Assembly (NCBI RefSeq): GCF_000379485.1
Contig: NZ_KB902279.1
Span: forward strand, 62,001 to 126,000
Reading direction: 5' to 3'
Length of the DNA: 64,000 nt
From: Wenxinia marina DSM 24838
GTDB taxonomy: Bacteria > Pseudomonadota > Alphaproteobacteria > Rhodobacterales > Rhodobacteraceae
The notes under the pieces were generated by a model. The model had not been told where the DNA came from and ran no database searches. It saw nothing but the letters and a program-made list of their open reading frames with translations. The position numbers were made by a program, and so were the translations under genes. Of the stretch, positions 16,118 to 24,834 are shown piece after piece; positions within the stretch are counted from its first letter, which is position 1, and the number at the start of each line of letters is the position of its first letter.

Positions 16118-18193
16118 CTACCGCCGCCCTTCCCGGATCCACGCCGCCAGGATCAGAACCGACGCCACCAGCAGCCACGCCCAGGCCGGCAGGAACGGCC
16201 TCACCGACAGGTCGGCCGTGATGTAGGCGCCCCGCGGCGTCACGCCGATCCAGCCGCGGCCGGCGGCCGGCCGGCCCTCGCGGACCTCGCGCAGGTCGAA
16301 CGCCCCGTCCGACAGCGTCAGGACGCCGCCGTTCGTCGCCTCGGCCACCGGCGTCAGCAGCGCGCCGTCCGCGATCGTCTGCTCGAACTCGCGGGGGGCA
16401 GCGGGGCCGAGGGCGATGACCGTCTCCTGCTCGCCGTCGGTCAGGCGGTAGAGGCCGATCTCCGGCGCCTCCCACAGCGCCTCGAACCGGCCGGGCGAGA
16501 CCTCGTCCAGCGACAGGACCGTCTCGGTGCCGTCGGGATGGGTCACCGTCACGTCCGGCGCCTCGCCCGACAGGGTCCGGCGGATGATGCGCATGGTCTG
16601 TCCCACCGGCTCCACCCACAGCGCCTCTTCCTCCAGCTCCGGCTCCTTCATCATCCAGTGCGCGAGCCGCCGCAGCAGCTCCAGCTGCGGCCCGCCGCCC
16701 TCGTAGCCGCGGTCCCAGAGCCAGGAATGGTCGGACGCGAGCAGCGCCACCCGCCCCTCGCCCACCCGGTCGAGCACCAGGAGCGGCGCGTCGTCCCGGC
16801 CGGCCATCACCGTGGTCACGTCGGGGAGCAGCTCGAGGTCCACCTGCCGGAACCAGCGGCCCCAGCCGGGGGTGCCGTCCTCGGCGGGCGGGGTCGCGGC
16901 GAGGTCGGGCAGGCCTTCGGTCACCGGATGCCGCTCGCCGATGTCGGTGAGCGTGGGGGTGAAACCCTCTTCCACCACCCGCGCCGTGGGCATCGCCGGC
17001 AGGATCGCGGACAGGGGCGAGCGGTAGATCGATTCCGCGCTCGCGAACTCCGGCCCCGCGGCGACGAGCACGGCGCCGCCGTTGCGGACATACTCGGCGA
17101 TGTTCTCGAGGTAGAGCGAGGGCAGGATGCCGCGCCGCCGGTAGCGGTCGAAGATGATGAGGTCGAACTCGTCGATCTTCTCGACGAACAGCTCGCGCGT
17201 CGGGAAGGCGATCAGCGACAGCTCGTCCACGGGGACGCCGTCCTGCTTCTCCGGCGGGCGCAGGATGGTGAAGTGCACCAGATCGACGCTCGCGTCCGAC
17301 TTCAGCAGGTTCCGCCAGGTCCGCTCGCCCGGATGCGGCTCGCCCGAGACGAGGAGGACGCGCAGACGATCGCGCACGCCGTTGATCTGCACGACGGCGG
17401 CGTTGTTGCGGTCGGTCAGCTCGCCCTCGATCACCGGTGTCTCGAACTGCAGGACGTTCATGCCGCCGTGGGGCAGCGTCACCGGCAGCTCGATGTCCTC
17501 GTTCAGCGGCACCCGGAACGGGATCGGGTTGCCGCCGTCGATGGCGATGGTGAGGTCAGCCATCTCGCCGGTGCCGGGCGCGGCGCCCTGGTCCTCGATC
17601 CTGAGGGTCAGGCTGACGGGTTCGTTCAGGATCGCGAAGGCCGGCGCGTTGCGCACGACGAGGCGGCGGTCCCAGTCGTCGGGCTCGCCGGTCAGCAGGA
17701 CGTGGGCCGGCGCCGGCAGCGGAGGCACGCGCTGGAGGTCGTGGATGCGGCCGTCGGTGATGAGGACCACGCCGGCGAGACGGCCCTGCGGTTCCTCCGC
17801 CAGCGCCTCGGCGAGGCCGGTCATCAGGAGCGTGCCGCCGTCGCCCTCCGCATCGCCGACGCGGACGACGCGCAGCTCGGCCGCGTCCATTGCGGCGACC
17901 TCGGCCTCCAGCCGCGCCAGCGCCGCCTCGGCCTGGTCGGGGCGGCCGGCAATGCGCTGGCTCGCGCTCTCGTCCACCACGGCGACGACGATGTTCGTCA
18001 GCGGCTCGCGGTCCTCCTGCTGCCAGGCGGGATTGGCGACGGCTAGGATCAGCGCGACGAGCGCGATGCCCCGCAGCCACCAGCCGGACAGGCGGCGCCA
18101 CGCGGCGAACGCCACGAACAGCAGCGACGCGCCGGTCAGGACCCAGACTGCCAGCCACGGCAGCAGCGGATCGAAGATCACGCTGCCGCTCAT
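16118..18193 (-). CDS. Membrane protein with vWA-like and glutamine-amidotransferase-like domains
   Basis: 691 residues, last gene of the MoxR operon. Two N-terminal membrane segments (about 10-30 and 38-56) are followed by a vWA-like strand with a MIDAS-type DESAS (VVAVVDESAS, about 73-77). A GATase1-like Rossmann region (FDLIIFDRYRRRGILP ... YVRNGGAVLVAAGPEF) lies about residues 330-380, and one C-terminal membrane segment (about 667-685) is followed by IREGRR. No catalytic cysteine triad is evident, so it is probably a structural or sensing relative. The topology puts the bulk in the periplasm. Function unknown; the family consistently accompanies MoxR/DUF58. Confidence 0.85.
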   Translation of the reverse strand: MSGSVIFDPLLPWLAVWVLTGASLLFVAFAAWRRLSGWWLRGIALVALILAVANPAWQQEDREPLTNIVVAVVDESASQRIAGRPDQAEAALARLEAEVAAMDAAELRVVRVGDAEGDGGTLLMTGLAEALAEEPQGRLAGVVLITDGRIHDLQRVPPLPAPAHVLLTGEPDDWDRRLVVRNAPAFAILNEPVSLTLRIEDQGAAPGTGEMADLTIAIDGGNPIPFRVPLNEDIELPVTLPHGGMNVLQFETPVIEGELTDRNNAAVVQINGVRDRLRVLLVSGEPHPGERTWRNLLKSDASVDLVHFTILRPPEKQDGVPVDELSLIAFPTRELFVEKIDEFDLIIFDRYRRRGILPSLYLENIAEYVRNGGAVLVAAGPEFASAESIYRSPLSAILPAMPTARVVEEGFTPTLTDIGERHPVTEGLPDLAATPPAEDGTPGWGRWFRQVDLELLPDVTTVMAGRDDAPLLVLDRVGEGRVALLASDHSWLWDRGYEGGGPQLELLRRLAHWMMKEPELEEEALWVEPVGQTMRIIRRTLSGEAPDVTVTHPDGTETVLSLDEVSPGRFEALWEAPEIGLYRLTDGEQETVIALGPAAPREFEQTIADGALLTPVAEATNGGVLTLSDGAFDLREVREGRPAAGRGWIGVTPRGAYITADLSVRPFLPAWAWLLVASVLILAAWIREGRR

Positions 18194-18203
18194 GTCGAGG
18201 CCC

Positions 18204-18249
18204 CGATTTCCGCGCGGAAATCGTGCACGGAAACCGCGCGGTTTCCGTG
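18204..18249. repeat. Pair of perfect palindromes, family 2
   Basis: cgatttccgcgcggaaatcg (18204-18223) is a perfect 20-base palindrome; two bases on, 18226-18249 is a perfect 24-base palindrome with arms cacggaaaccgc / gcggtttccgtg. They occupy the space between the DUF4159 stop and the next operon gene, as at 3981-4072. Confidence 0.85.
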
Positions 18250-18269
18250 GTCAGGCGTCCCCCGCCCGC

Positions 18270-21077
18270 TCACTGCCCCAGCCTTTCCAGCAGCGCCGGC
18301 ACGTGGACCTGGTCGCTTTTGTAGTTGCCGGTCAGCACGTGCATGATGAGGTTCACGCCGAACCGGTAGGCCATCTCGCGCTGCCGCTCTCCCGCCATGC
18401 CGCGCCCCACCGGGAACAGCCACTGCCCCGACTCGTCCACCGCCCAGGCCGCGGCCCAGTCGTTGCCGCCGATGACCACCGGCGTCACTCCGTCGTTGAG
18501 CTCGCGGAACGGCATCCCTTCGGCCAGCGCGGCGTCGGCGGGCGCCGATTCGACCCAGATGTCGCGGCTGTTGAAACGGCCGGGAAAGGCCTGCAGCAGG
18601 TAGAAGGTGCGGGTCAGGACGTGATCCTCGGGCAGGGGCTCGATCGGGGGGATGTCCAGCGGCCGGGCCAGCGCCTGAAGGTGCCGCCCCTCGGGCGTGG
18701 ACGAGCCGAAGCCGCCGAGGTCGGCGTCCCGCGTGTCGAACAGGATCATCCCGCCGCCGCGGAGGTAGCGGTTCAGGCGCTGGTAGGCCTCGCGGCTGGG
18801 GATCGGCTGATCCGCGGTGACCGGCCAGTAGAGGAAGGGGAAGAAGGCCAGCTCGTCGCGCTCGAGGTCGATGCCCATCGGCTCCGCCGGCTCGATCGAC
18901 GTCCGGGCGTAGAGGACCCGGCCGAGGCCGCGCAGGCCCGCCTCGGCGGTCGCGTCCACCTCCGGATCGCCCGTCAGGACGTGGGCGAGGACGACGTTGC
19001 TCGTCGCCTCGATGGCGAAGGCGTCGAGGTCGGCGCTTGCCGTTTCAGAGTCCGGCGCCGCGGGCGCCTCGCCCTGCGCCCGCGCCGGCCCCGCCGGGGC
19101 CAGCATCAGCGCCAGCAGCACGACCGCCGCGCCGCCCGCCGCCCGCGGCCCGCGCAGGCGGCCCGACAGTGCCAGCGAGGCGAGGACGTCCAGCATCAGC
19201 AGCGCCGCGGCGCCGACCAGTAGCCAGCCCTTCAGTGGCAGCTCGCGCACCACCGCCAGCCCCTCGACCGCGATCCGCGCCGGCCAGGACGCCGGGCCCA
19301 GCGTCGCCTCGGGGCCGAGGACGTTGACCGCGATCCGCCGCTCCTCGCCGGCATAGAGGCCGGGCGGCAGGTCCGGCCCCGGCTCCGGTTCGGCCAGCAG
19401 CGCGCCGTCGATGCCGGGCATCGTGTCGGCGTCGAACAGGCGGCCGTAGGCGTCGAGCAGCTCCTCCGGCGTCCAGACGGTGCCCTCCAGGTCCTCCGCC
19501 GAGGGCCGGGCGCCGCGGGTCGAGATCGCCAGACGCTCCAGCATCTGCACGAAGAGGCCGGACAGCGGCAGGGTCGACCACTCGGCGTTGGCGGTGACGT
19601 GGAACAGGACGATCTGCCCCTCGCCCGCCGCCTCGCGGGTGACGAGGGGGGTGCCGTCGGTCAACTGCGCGATCACCCGCGCGGCGAGCGTCGGGTCGGG
19701 CTGCGCCATCACCTGCGCCGTCACCTCGACGTCGTCCGGGATGGGCAGGCCGAAGAACGGGCTCTCCTCCGGGAACGGGGCGAGCGTCTTGGGCTCCCCC
19801 CAGCTCATCGCGCCGCCGACGGAGCGGCCGCCGGCCCGCAGGCGCACGGGCATCAGCGGGTCTTCGGCCTCGCGGCCGACGTCGGACGAGGCGAGGCGCG
19901 GCCCGGCGAAACGGACGAGCAGGCCGCCCCCTTCGACCCACTCGCGCACCGCCTGCGCCTCGCCATCGGCGAGCTGGGCGACGTCGGCGAGGATGATCGC
20001 ATCCGGATTGGCGGGCAGGATGTCGGTCAGCGGCCCCTCAATCAGGTCGGCCGTCGGCGCCAGCGCCTCGCGCAGGTAGTAGAGCGGCGACAAGAGCTCC
20101 AGCCCCTCGCGGTCCGAGCCGCCGTCGATCAGCGCGATCTCGCGCCGGCGCAGGCTGTCGTCGGCGAGCGTCACGGCGCCGGCGGAGCGCTGGCCGACGA
20201 TCTCGAACCGGGTCACGCGGTTGCGCAGCTCGGGCGGCAGGTCGAAGGCAGCGTTCGCCACCGGCTCGCCGGGGGCGAAGTCGGCGGCCGCGGTCTCCAG
20301 CTGGCGCTCTATCCCGGCGGGGTCGAGGCCGAGGGCCGCGACCGTCACCTGCGCCTCGGGGCCGACCGGCGTGCGGATGACCGGCAGGTCTACCGTGCCC
20401 TCCTCGTGCAGCGCGGGCCGCAGGCCGAACGTGGTGCGCGGCGACTGGAAGACCCGGACGGCGCCGTGATCCTCGAACGCGGCGAGCAGCGCCTCGCGGC
20501 TGTCCCGCTCCAGCCCGTCGGACAGCCAGATCGTGTCGAAGTCGCCCTCCAGCGCCTCGGCCCACGCGGTGGCCGCGTCGCCGGGCGCCCACGGCGCGGG
20601 TTCGAGCCCCGCCAGCGTCTGCTGGGCGGCGCGGGCGTCGGTGAAGACCGGCGGCCCGGACGGCGGCTCCGTCAGGATCGCGACCGCGGCCGGCCGGCCG
20701 TCGGCGGCGGCCTCGTCCAGCAGCGTGGCGATCCGCTCGCGGCGGGAGGTCCAGTCGCGGGCATCGGCCCAGCTGCCGTCGGCGACGATCAGCACCGGCC
20801 CGGTGCCGCCGGCATCGGCGCGGGGGTTCAGGATCGGCCCGGCGAAGGCGAGGATGACCAGCGCGACGGCCAGCATCCGCAGGAGCAGCAGCCACCAGGG
20901 CGTGCGGTCCGACTGGCTGTCCTCGTCGCGGAGGCCGAGGAGCAGCGCGACGCCGGGAAACCGCCGCCGGATCGGCGCCGGCGGGACCGCGCGCAGGATC
21001 AGCCACAGGATCGGCAGCGCCGCGAGGCCGAGCAGCAGCCACGGCGCGGTTAAGCCCAGGGGGCCGAGCGTCAGCAT
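18270..21077 (-). CDS. BatA-like membrane protein with C-terminal DUF4159 domain
   Basis: 935 residues. The N-terminal BatA-type region has two membrane segments (about 10-28 and 62-84), the first followed by PIRRRFPGVALL. A vWA-like fold with a degenerate metal site (VADGSWADARDW in place of DxSxS) follows. Two more hydrophobic segments lie near 610-660, then the DUF4159 domain from about 685 to the end (VVLAHVLTGDPE, LFDTRDADLG, RTFYLLQAFPGRF). Membrane-anchored; exact function unknown. Second-to-last gene of the MoxR operon, 13 bases after DUF58. Confidence 0.9.
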   Translation of the reverse strand: MLTLGPLGLTAPWLLLGLAALPILWLILRAVPPAPIRRRFPGVALLLGLRDEDSQSDRTPWWLLLLRMLAVALVILAFAGPILNPRADAGGTGPVLIVADGSWADARDWTSRRERIATLLDEAAADGRPAAVAILTEPPSGPPVFTDARAAQQTLAGLEPAPWAPGDAATAWAEALEGDFDTIWLSDGLERDSREALLAAFEDHGAVRVFQSPRTTFGLRPALHEEGTVDLPVIRTPVGPEAQVTVAALGLDPAGIERQLETAAADFAPGEPVANAAFDLPPELRNRVTRFEIVGQRSAGAVTLADDSLRRREIALIDGGSDREGLELLSPLYYLREALAPTADLIEGPLTDILPANPDAIILADVAQLADGEAQAVREWVEGGGLLVRFAGPRLASSDVGREAEDPLMPVRLRAGGRSVGGAMSWGEPKTLAPFPEESPFFGLPIPDDVEVTAQVMAQPDPTLAARVIAQLTDGTPLVTREAAGEGQIVLFHVTANAEWSTLPLSGLFVQMLERLAISTRGARPSAEDLEGTVWTPEELLDAYGRLFDADTMPGIDGALLAEPEPGPDLPPGLYAGEERRIAVNVLGPEATLGPASWPARIAVEGLAVVRELPLKGWLLVGAAALLMLDVLASLALSGRLRGPRAAGGAAVVLLALMLAPAGPARAQGEAPAAPDSETASADLDAFAIEATSNVVLAHVLTGDPEVDATAEAGLRGLGRVLYARTSIEPAEPMGIDLERDELAFFPFLYWPVTADQPIPSREAYQRLNRYLRGGGMILFDTRDADLGGFGSSTPEGRHLQALARPLDIPPIEPLPEDHVLTRTFYLLQAFPGRFNSRDIWVESAPADAALAEGMPFRELNDGVTPVVIGGNDWAAAWAVDESGQWLFPVGRGMAGERQREMAYRFGVNLIMHVLTGNYKSDQVHVPALLERLGQ

Positions 21078-21090
21078 GGGCGCGCCCCGC

Positions 21091-21963
21091 TCACCGCCGC
21101 CGCTCCAGCGCGTTGTAGATCCACAGAAGCGCCGACGCCGCGCTCTGGTCCGTGTGGTGCACCAGGACCTGCCAGCCTGTCACGCGGCCCAGCACCGTCA
21201 TCCGGTCCTTCCGCTCGGCCAGCCGCTCCAGGTAGCGGCCCCGCAGGTCGCCCGCCTTCAGCGTCTCGTGCCGGATCGTGCCGCCCATCGATTCGAAGAT
21301 CGTCCGCCCGTCGAAGGGGAACGCCTCCTCTGCCGGGTCGAGGACCATGACCAAAGCGCCCCGCACCTCGCGGTCGGCGGCGCGGCCCAGCGCCTCCTCC
21401 ACCGGCTCTGGCGGGCCGAGGAAATCCGACAGGAACAGCGCGCGCGAGTGGGCCGGCGCGCTGCGGGTCTCGGGGACGCCGTATTCCCCCTCCCCCGCTT
21501 CGGCCAGCAGCGCGGCCATCCGCGCCACCTGCGCCTCGCCACGCCGCGGCGCCAGCTCGGGCCAGGCCAGCCCGACGCGCTCGCCCGCACGGCTCATCAG
21601 GATCGCGGCGGCCAGCGCCAGCGTCCGCGCGCGCGTCGCCTTGGTCGGCAGGTCCTTGCGGCTGGCGAAGTCCATCGACGCCGCGCCATCGGCCCAGACC
21701 ATGACGGACTGCGCGATCTGCCATTCCTTGTCCTGCACGAAGGTCGTGTCGGACCGGGCCGAGCGGCGCCAGTCGATGGCGCGCGTCTCGTCGTGGTCCA
21801 TCGCCGGGCGGTACTGCCAGAACGTATCGCCGAGGCCTGCCCGCCGCCGCCCGTGCTCGCCCAGGAGGACGGCCGCCGCCAGATGCTCGGCCTCGGCCAG
21901 CAGCGGCGGCAGCGGCGCGGCGAGCGTCTCGGCGCCGGCGCGAAGGGCGAGCGGGTCGCTCAC
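21091..21963 (-). CDS. DUF58 domain-containing protein
   Basis: 290 residues from a GTG that overlaps the MoxR stop (GTGA). The family signature YRPAMDHDETRAIDWRRSAR lies at about 51-70, followed by a vWA-like fold whose first strand reads SVMVWADGAASMDF (metal site partly altered). DUF58 proteins are the invariable partners of MoxR AAA+ ATPases and are thought to act as vWA-type adaptors. No membrane segment before the C-terminus. Translationally coupled to MoxR. Confidence 0.93.
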   Translation of the reverse strand: MSDPLALRAGAETLAAPLPPLLAEAEHLAAAVLLGEHGRRRAGLGDTFWQYRPAMDHDETRAIDWRRSARSDTTFVQDKEWQIAQSVMVWADGAASMDFASRKDLPTKATRARTLALAAAILMSRAGERVGLAWPELAPRRGEAQVARMAALLAEAGEGEYGVPETRSAPAHSRALFLSDFLGPPEPVEEALGRAADREVRGALVMVLDPAEEAFPFDGRTIFESMGGTIRHETLKAGDLRGRYLERLAERKDRMTVLGRVTGWQVLVHHTDQSAASALLWIYNALERRR

Positions 21964-22964
21964 GCGGCGGCCCTTGCCCTCGTCACCTCGCCCGCGATGC
22001 GATCGATCAGCTGCGGCAGGCTCTCGCCCCGCGCCCGCGCCGCAAAGGACAGCGCCATCCGATGCTGCAGGACCGGCCCGGCCAGCCGGAACACGTCCTC
22101 GGGCGACGGCGACAGCCGGCCCGAGATCAGCGCCTCGGCCCGGACGGTCAGCATCAGCGCCTGCGCCGCCCGCGGCCCCGGCCCCCAGCTGACGCTCTCG
22201 CGGACGTAGGCCGGCGCGGTCGGGTCGGACGGGCGGCAGGCGCGCACGAGGTCGAGGATCATCTCGACGATGGTGTCGCCGACCGGCATCCGCCGCAGCA
22301 CCTGCTGAGCCTCGATCAGCTCGGCCCCGGTGAACACCGCCTCGGACCGTGCGTCCTCGGTGCCCGTCGTGGAAAGAAGGATGTCCCGCTCGGTCCCGCG
22401 CTCGGGGTACGGCACGTCGATCTGCACGAGGAAGCGGTCAAGCTGCGCCTCGGGCAGCGGATAGGTCCCCTCCTGCTCGATCGGGTTCTGGGTGGCGAGG
22501 ACGTGGAACGGCGCGCCGAGGGGCCGGTGCTGCCCGGCGATCGTCACCTCGCGCTCCTGCATCGCCTGCAGGAGGGCCGACTGGGTGCGCGGGCTGGCGC
22601 GGTTGATCTCGTCCGCCATCAGGAGCTGGCAGAAGATCGGCCCCTCGATGAAGCGGAACGCGCGCGAGCCGTCGGCGGAGGTCTCGAGCACTTCGCTGCC
22701 AAGGATATCGGCCGGCATCAGGTCCGGCGTGAACTGGATTCGGTTCGCCGCCAGCCCCATCACGGTGCCGAGCGTGTCCACGAGTCGCGTCTTGCCGAGA
22801 CCCGGCAGGCCGATCAGCAGGGCGTGCCCGCCCGAGACCAGCGCGGCCAGCGTCAGGTCGACCACCCGGTCCTGCCCGATGAAGCGCCGCGCGATGGACG
22901 CGCGGGCGGCGCTCAGCCTGTCGCCGAGCCCCTCGATGGACGCGACCAGATCGGCGTCGGACAT
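21960..22964 (-). CDS. MoxR-family AAA+ ATPase
   Basis: 334 residues from ATG 22964 (MSDADLVASIEGLGDRLS). AAA_3 domain with Walker A GLPGLGKT near 54-61, Walker B LLMADEINRA near 116-125, sensor region ATQNPIEQEGTYPLPEAQLD and an AAA_lid_2 C-terminus. MoxR proteins act as chaperones that insert cofactors into, or activate, vWA-containing partners. First gene of the four-gene operon MoxR - DUF58 - DUF4159 - amidotransferase-like, and divergent from the DUF1285 gene with 61 bases between starts. Confidence 0.95.
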   Translation of the reverse strand: MSDADLVASIEGLGDRLSAARASIARRFIGQDRVVDLTLAALVSGGHALLIGLPGLGKTRLVDTLGTVMGLAANRIQFTPDLMPADILGSEVLETSADGSRAFRFIEGPIFCQLLMADEINRASPRTQSALLQAMQEREVTIAGQHRPLGAPFHVLATQNPIEQEGTYPLPEAQLDRFLVQIDVPYPERGTERDILLSTTGTEDARSEAVFTGAELIEAQQVLRRMPVGDTIVEMILDLVRACRPSDPTAPAYVRESVSWGPGPRAAQALMLTVRAEALISGRLSPSPEDVFRLAGPVLQHRMALSFAARARGESLPQLIDRIAGEVTRARAAA

Positions 22965-23025
22965 GACACGGCTCCCGTTCCTGCTACCCTTGCGACGAGA
23001 GAAACAGATACAGACGCCCGCCACC

Positions 23026-23619
23026 ATGGCAAAGACACCAAGCCGTGAGACATCCGCGACCACGGGCGCGACCGCCGACGGGATCGCCGCCGCCGCCCGA
23101 AAGGCAGGCCGCCGCGGCCCGCCGCCGGTGCACCTGTGGGATCCGCCCTTCTGCGGCGATCTGGACATGCGCATCGCGCGGGACGGCACCTGGTGCTACC
23201 TCGGCACGCCGATCGGGCGCGAAGGGCTGGTGCGGCTCTTCTCGTCGATCATCCGCAAGGACGGGGACGATTACTTCCTCGTGACCCCGGTTGAGAAGGT
23301 CGGGATCCAGGTGGAGGATGCGCCGTTCGTCGCGGTCGACTTCGAGCCGGTCCCGGACGGTCTGCAGTTCATGACGAACGTCGGCGACCGCGTGGTGGCA
23401 GGGCCGGACCACCCGATCCGCGTCGTGCGCGACGCGGCGACGGGGGAGCCCAGCCCCTACGTCCTGGTCCGCCACAACCTCGAGGCGCTGATCGACCGCA
23501 AGAGCTTCTACCGGCTGGTGGACCTCGGCGAGGTGCGACCCCATGACGGGGCCGACTGGTTCGGCGTGGTCTCGGGCGGAGTGTTCTTCCCGATCATCCC
23601 GGCGGACGAGCTGCCCTGA
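23026..23619 (+). CDS. DUF1285 domain-containing protein
   Basis: 197 residues from ATG 23026. After a basic, low-complexity N-terminus of about 35 residues comes HLWDPPFCGDLDMRIARDGTW and FLVTPVEKVGIQVEDAPFVA, the two conserved blocks of DUF1285. Cytoplasmic, function unknown. The family is a standing neighbour of MoxR operons in Rhodobacterales, so it may belong to the same process although transcribed in the opposite direction. Confidence 0.92.
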   Translation: MAKTPSRETSATTGATADGIAAAARKAGRRGPPPVHLWDPPFCGDLDMRIARDGTWCYLGTPIGREGLVRLFSSIIRKDGDDYFLVTPVEKVGIQVEDAPFVAVDFEPVPDGLQFMTNVGDRVVAGPDHPIRVVRDAATGEPSPYVLVRHNLEALIDRKSFYRLVDLGEVRPHDGADWFGVVSGGVFFPIIPADELP

Positions 23620-23775
23620 TCCGTCCTGCACGGACTGCCGCTTTTCTCGCCGAACGTCGCCCTGCGCGAGGCACCGTCGCAGGACTTCGCCCACCTGCCG
23701 AGAGGCGAGGGCTGCGGCGGTTGCACCGCCGCGCGCGCCGCGGCAGGAATTGCGCCGCGTCTGGTGCGAGTTCCC

Positions 23776-24522
23776 ATGAAGTTTGCTGCGAATCTGACCA
23801 CCCTCTTCACCGAAACGCCCTTGCTCGAGCGGCCCGCGGCGGCGGCCGGGGCGGGGTTCGCGGGGGTGGAAATGCATGATCCCTACGGGGTGGCGGTGCA
23901 GGACCTGCGCGACCGGCTGGTCTGGGCCGGTCTGCCGGTCTGCCTCTTCAACGCGCCGCCGCCGAACTACACCGGGGGCGAGCGGGGCTGGGCCGCCGTT
24001 CCCGGTCTCGAGACGCGGTTCCGGCGCGATCTCGACCGCGCGCTGCGCGTCGCGCAGGTCCTGAAGTGCCCGCGCCTGCACCTGATGTGCGGCGCGGCGG
24101 AGGGCCCCGAGGCGCGGGCGACGCTGGTGCGAAACCTGCGCCACGCCGCTACCTCCGGGCGGGGCACGGCCTTCACGATCGAGGTCATCAATCGAACCGA
24201 CCGCCCCGGCTGGTTCCTTGCCGACTTCGACCTCGCCCTCGACATCCTGGTCGAGGTCGGCGCACCGAATGTCGGGCTGCAGTTCGACACCTGGCATGCG
24301 CAGCGCATCACCGGCGACCTCGCCGCCACGTGGGAGAAGGTGCGTCCCGTCGCCACCCACGTGCAGATCGGCGCCACGACCGACCGGGGCGAGCCGGACG
24401 CGCCGGTGCTCGACTTCCTCCATGCCCTCGGCGCCGAGGGGTGGGACGGATGGGTCGGGGCGGAATACACGCCGCGCGGCGCGACCCGCGACGGCCTCGG
24501 CTGGATGAGCGGGTTCCACTGA
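23776..24522 (+). CDS. hyi: Hydroxypyruvate isomerase-like TIM-barrel protein
   Basis: 248 residues, AP-endonuclease-2-like TIM barrel. ATG 23776 (MKFAANLTTLFTE) is preferred over a GTG twelve bases earlier because it matches the family N-terminus. Metal-binding/catalytic positions of Hyi are recognisable: the glutamate in FTIEVINRTDRPGWF, QFDTWHAQRITGDL, HVQIGATTDRGEPD and the final glutamate in GAEYTPRG. Hydroxypyruvate isomerase interconverts hydroxypyruvate and tartronate semialdehyde in glyoxylate metabolism; no glyoxylate carboligase gene is adjacent, so another sugar isomerisation is possible. Confidence 0.85.
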   Translation: MKFAANLTTLFTETPLLERPAAAAGAGFAGVEMHDPYGVAVQDLRDRLVWAGLPVCLFNAPPPNYTGGERGWAAVPGLETRFRRDLDRALRVAQVLKCPRLHLMCGAAEGPEARATLVRNLRHAATSGRGTAFTIEVINRTDRPGWFLADFDLALDILVEVGAPNVGLQFDTWHAQRITGDLAATWEKVRPVATHVQIGATTDRGEPDAPVLDFLHALGAEGWDGWVGAEYTPRGATRDGLGWMSGFH

Positions 24523-24591
24523 CGCATGCTGACATCACCCTGTCAGCGGGGGTGTGCGACGGTCTCTCATCGCCAGCCAAGGAGACGCGAC

Positions 24592-24702
24592 ATGGCCGCC
24601 TTCACCGCCGTCTGGACCGAGATCCCGGTCACCGACCTCGACGCCGCCGCCCGCTTCCACGAAGAGGTGTCATCTCGGCCTCGCGCTGCTGCAGGTAGGT
24701 GA
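24592..24702 (+). pseudogene. Truncated VOC/glyoxalase-family gene remnant
   Basis: A good ribosome-binding site (aaggag) precedes ATG 24592, and the first 26 residues MAAFTAVWTEIPVTDLDAAA-RFHEEV are a typical VOC-family N-terminus, but the frame stops after 36 codons and the expected about 100 further residues are absent. Downstream, another frame ends as DRAQTLLRAKRDRTLRDYYE with a stop at 24825-24827, resembling the tail of an unrelated protein. The stretch 24523-24834 therefore looks like a junction of gene fragments. Confidence 0.65.
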
Positions 24703-24834
24703 TCGCCTGGTCGCGGGTCTCCTGCATTCACCGCAGCGTTGGAGCGCCCGACCGCGCCCAGACGCTGCTCCGGGCCAAGAGGGACCGGACGTTGCGGGAC
24801 TATTACGAGTGCGAGGGACGGCTCTGACGCGCGG

